A stretch of DNA of 64,000 nt from Bacillus horti (GTDB lineage: Bacteria; Bacillota; Bacilli; Caldalkalibacillales; JCM-10596). The position numbers were made by a program, and so were the translations under genes. Each line of letters starts with the position of its first letter. Positions within the stretch are counted from its first letter, which is position 1. Shown here in pieces: positions 62,849 to 64,000 of this stretch. The DNA lies in NCBI RefSeq assembly GCF_030813115.1, contig NZ_JAUSTY010000008.1, positions 62,001 to 126,000 on the forward strand, read 5' to 3'. A model generated the notes under the pieces. It searched no databases and had not been told where the DNA came from. It saw only the letters and a program-made list of their open reading frames with translations.

Positions 62849-63955
62849 CTAAATTTCTTGAACGAGCGTATGCACATACTTCTCAGTGATAGCACCAACA
62901 TCAAACTGCCTAGCTCTTCCCTCTAAGTTCTCCTGAAGTGGTTCTTGTAGCTGATCCAAAATGGCTTCAGCCATTGCCTGATCATCACCTGGCTCAACTA
63001 ATCGCCCATAGCGTCCCTCCTCTAATATTTCCGCTGGCGCTCCCCTACACTTGGTGGAGACAATAGGTGTATTTGTAGCTAATGCCTCTGCTAGCACCAA
63101 GCCGAAGCCCTCCCATTTTGAGGATAGTACAAAAAGATCTGCTCTTTTTAAGTAAGGGTAGGGATTGTCCACAAAGCCATCAAATAATACGTACTCTGTT
63201 AGACCCAGCTCCTTTGTTAATGCTTGAAGCTGCTCCTTCTGCTCGCCTTCTCCTAAAATAATCAGCTTACTATCGAGCTGCTGTCGAACCTGATGAAAAG
63301 CGCGTAGCAATGTATGAAAGTCCTTCTGCTCTACCAATCGACCGATGGCTAGTAGGACAGGTGTGTGTTTCTGGTTTAACCAGCTGTGCATGATTGGCTG
63401 ATCCATGCTCTGTTGAATAAAGCTCAGATGAATGGGATTGTAGATCACAGATATCTTCTCCTTGTGATTCGCCAATCTAGCATACTGAATTAAGTCCTCT
63501 GCAACTCCTTCTGAAATAGCAATAATTTGGTCTGAGCGCCTATAAAGCAGTTGATAAAGCAGCTTCATCTTCAAATTATCCTTGTATTTAGGAGACGGTG
63601 GATTTGTTTCACGCACCACAATTTTGGGTTTTCCCGCTAAAAACGGTTTGATTACCAATAGAACAAAATTCATAGCCGTTAGCGTGGATAAAATCACATC
63701 CGGTCTTATCCGATTAAGCTCTTGAATCAGCTTGCGCGGAGCATGCCTTAATTTCTTAATTCCTAAATCAACGGTGTTCGCTTCCGCTGGTATTTGATGA
63801 ACTAGCTCTCCTGATTTGTGAACCATAAGCAATGTTACGTCTGCTGTCTCTTTTTTTATGGTTTTCAGCAGAGTAAGCATGACTTTCTCCGCCCCACCCC
63901 CGCCTAGGTTTGGGACAAGAAGAACGATTTTTTTGCGCCAGTTCTCTTTCTCCAT
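62849..63955 (-). CDS. Glycosyltransferase family 4
   Basis: A GT4 enzyme of 368 residues with LVPNLGGGGAEKVMLTLL at the start, LAIGRLVEQKDFHTLLRAF for the donor domain and FVLSSKWEGFGLVLAEALA with the E-x7-E motif. The ATG at 63955 follows GGGGAG. Beyond 63955 the window ends without showing the next gene. The sugar added is unknown. Confidence 0.93.
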   Translation of the reverse strand: MEKENWRKKIVLLVPNLGGGGAEKVMLTLLKTIKKETADVTLLMVHKSGELVHQIPAEANTVDLGIKKLRHAPRKLIQELNRIRPDVILSTLTAMNFVLLVIKPFLAGKPKIVVRETNPPSPKYKDNLKMKLLYQLLYRRSDQIIAISEGVAEDLIQYARLANHKEKISVIYNPIHLSFIQQSMDQPIMHSWLNQKHTPVLLAIGRLVEQKDFHTLLRAFHQVRQQLDSKLIILGEGEQKEQLQALTKELGLTEYVLFDGFVDNPYPYLKRADLFVLSSKWEGFGLVLAEALATNTPIVSTKCRGAPAEILEEGRYGRLVEPGDDQAMAEAILDQLQEPLQENLEGRARQFDVGAITEKYVHTLVQEI

Positions 63956-64000
63956 GTCTCCCCATCTCCATCTCTTTGTTTTCTACTTAATCTCTCTTCC

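Overview
The window looks like the chromosome of a motile, naturally competent, spore-forming and S-layered member of the Bacillales (Firmicutes). Three things support this. The flagellar and competence genes follow the Bacillus order comFA-comFC-yvyF-flgM-flgN-flgK-flgL-yviE-fliW-csrA-hag-flaG-fliD-fliS-fliT. There are degS/degU, metK with a SAM-I riboswitch, and a small Spo0E-like gene. Several S-layer homology (SLH) proteins and two subtilases are present. Almost everything reads on the minus strand, so transcription runs from high to low coordinates. Genus and species cannot be fixed from the sequence alone.

Layout by coordinate: 1-1,453 holds an unrecognised secreted protein. 1,467-16,107 is the late flagellar block: fliB (flagellin lysine methylase), fliS, fliT, fliD, flaG, four tandem flagellin genes, csrA, fliW, yviE, flgL, flgK, flgN, flgM, yvyF, then comFC; comFA follows at 16,337-18,652. 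18,653-22,285 holds a dispersed non-coding repeat, yaaR, a small membrane protein, degU and a broken degS. 22,775-24,390 is metK with its riboswitch. 24,569-26,391 holds a Spo0E-like gene, an acyltransferase and a small secreted protein. 26,819-52,510 is a surface and signalling region: two SLH subtilases, a polysaccharide deacetylase, a PAS histidine kinase, an MntA/HepT pair, an SLH protein, the probable major S-layer protein, yvyE, a very large SLH protein and a VanZ-family protein. 52,906-63,955 is a surface-polysaccharide cluster (ugd, gtaB, UDP-glucuronate epimerase, aminotransferase/acetyltransferase, initiating sugar transferase, three GT4 enzymes and a Wzy/WaaL-like polymerase).

How the parts work together: SigmaD promoters drive flaG-fliDST and each flagellin gene. 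FlgM restrains SigmaD, FliW and CsrA control flagellin translation, FliS, FliT and FlgN are chaperones, and FliB probably methylates the finished flagellin. All four flagellin leaders carry CsrA-type hairpins with changed stems but a kept GGA loop. DegS/DegU normally link to motility, competence and secreted proteases, but DegS here is interrupted. The surface genes build an S-layer, SLH-anchored proteases and an acidic polysaccharide.

The most unusual signals are: (1) degS is broken exactly at its phospho-acceptor HDGPAQ box by what looks like a quasipalindrome template-switch mutation that created a perfect 25-bp inverted repeat; (2) a 400-500 bp non-coding element occurs twice, at 18.8-19.3 kb and 30.0-30.4 kb, with internal mirrored motifs; (3) intergenic tandem arrays are unusually dense, and two of them run into the 3' end of the adjacent gene; (4) the flagellin genes were duplicated as a two-gene unit with structured leaders carrying a palindromic CUGGCCAG element.
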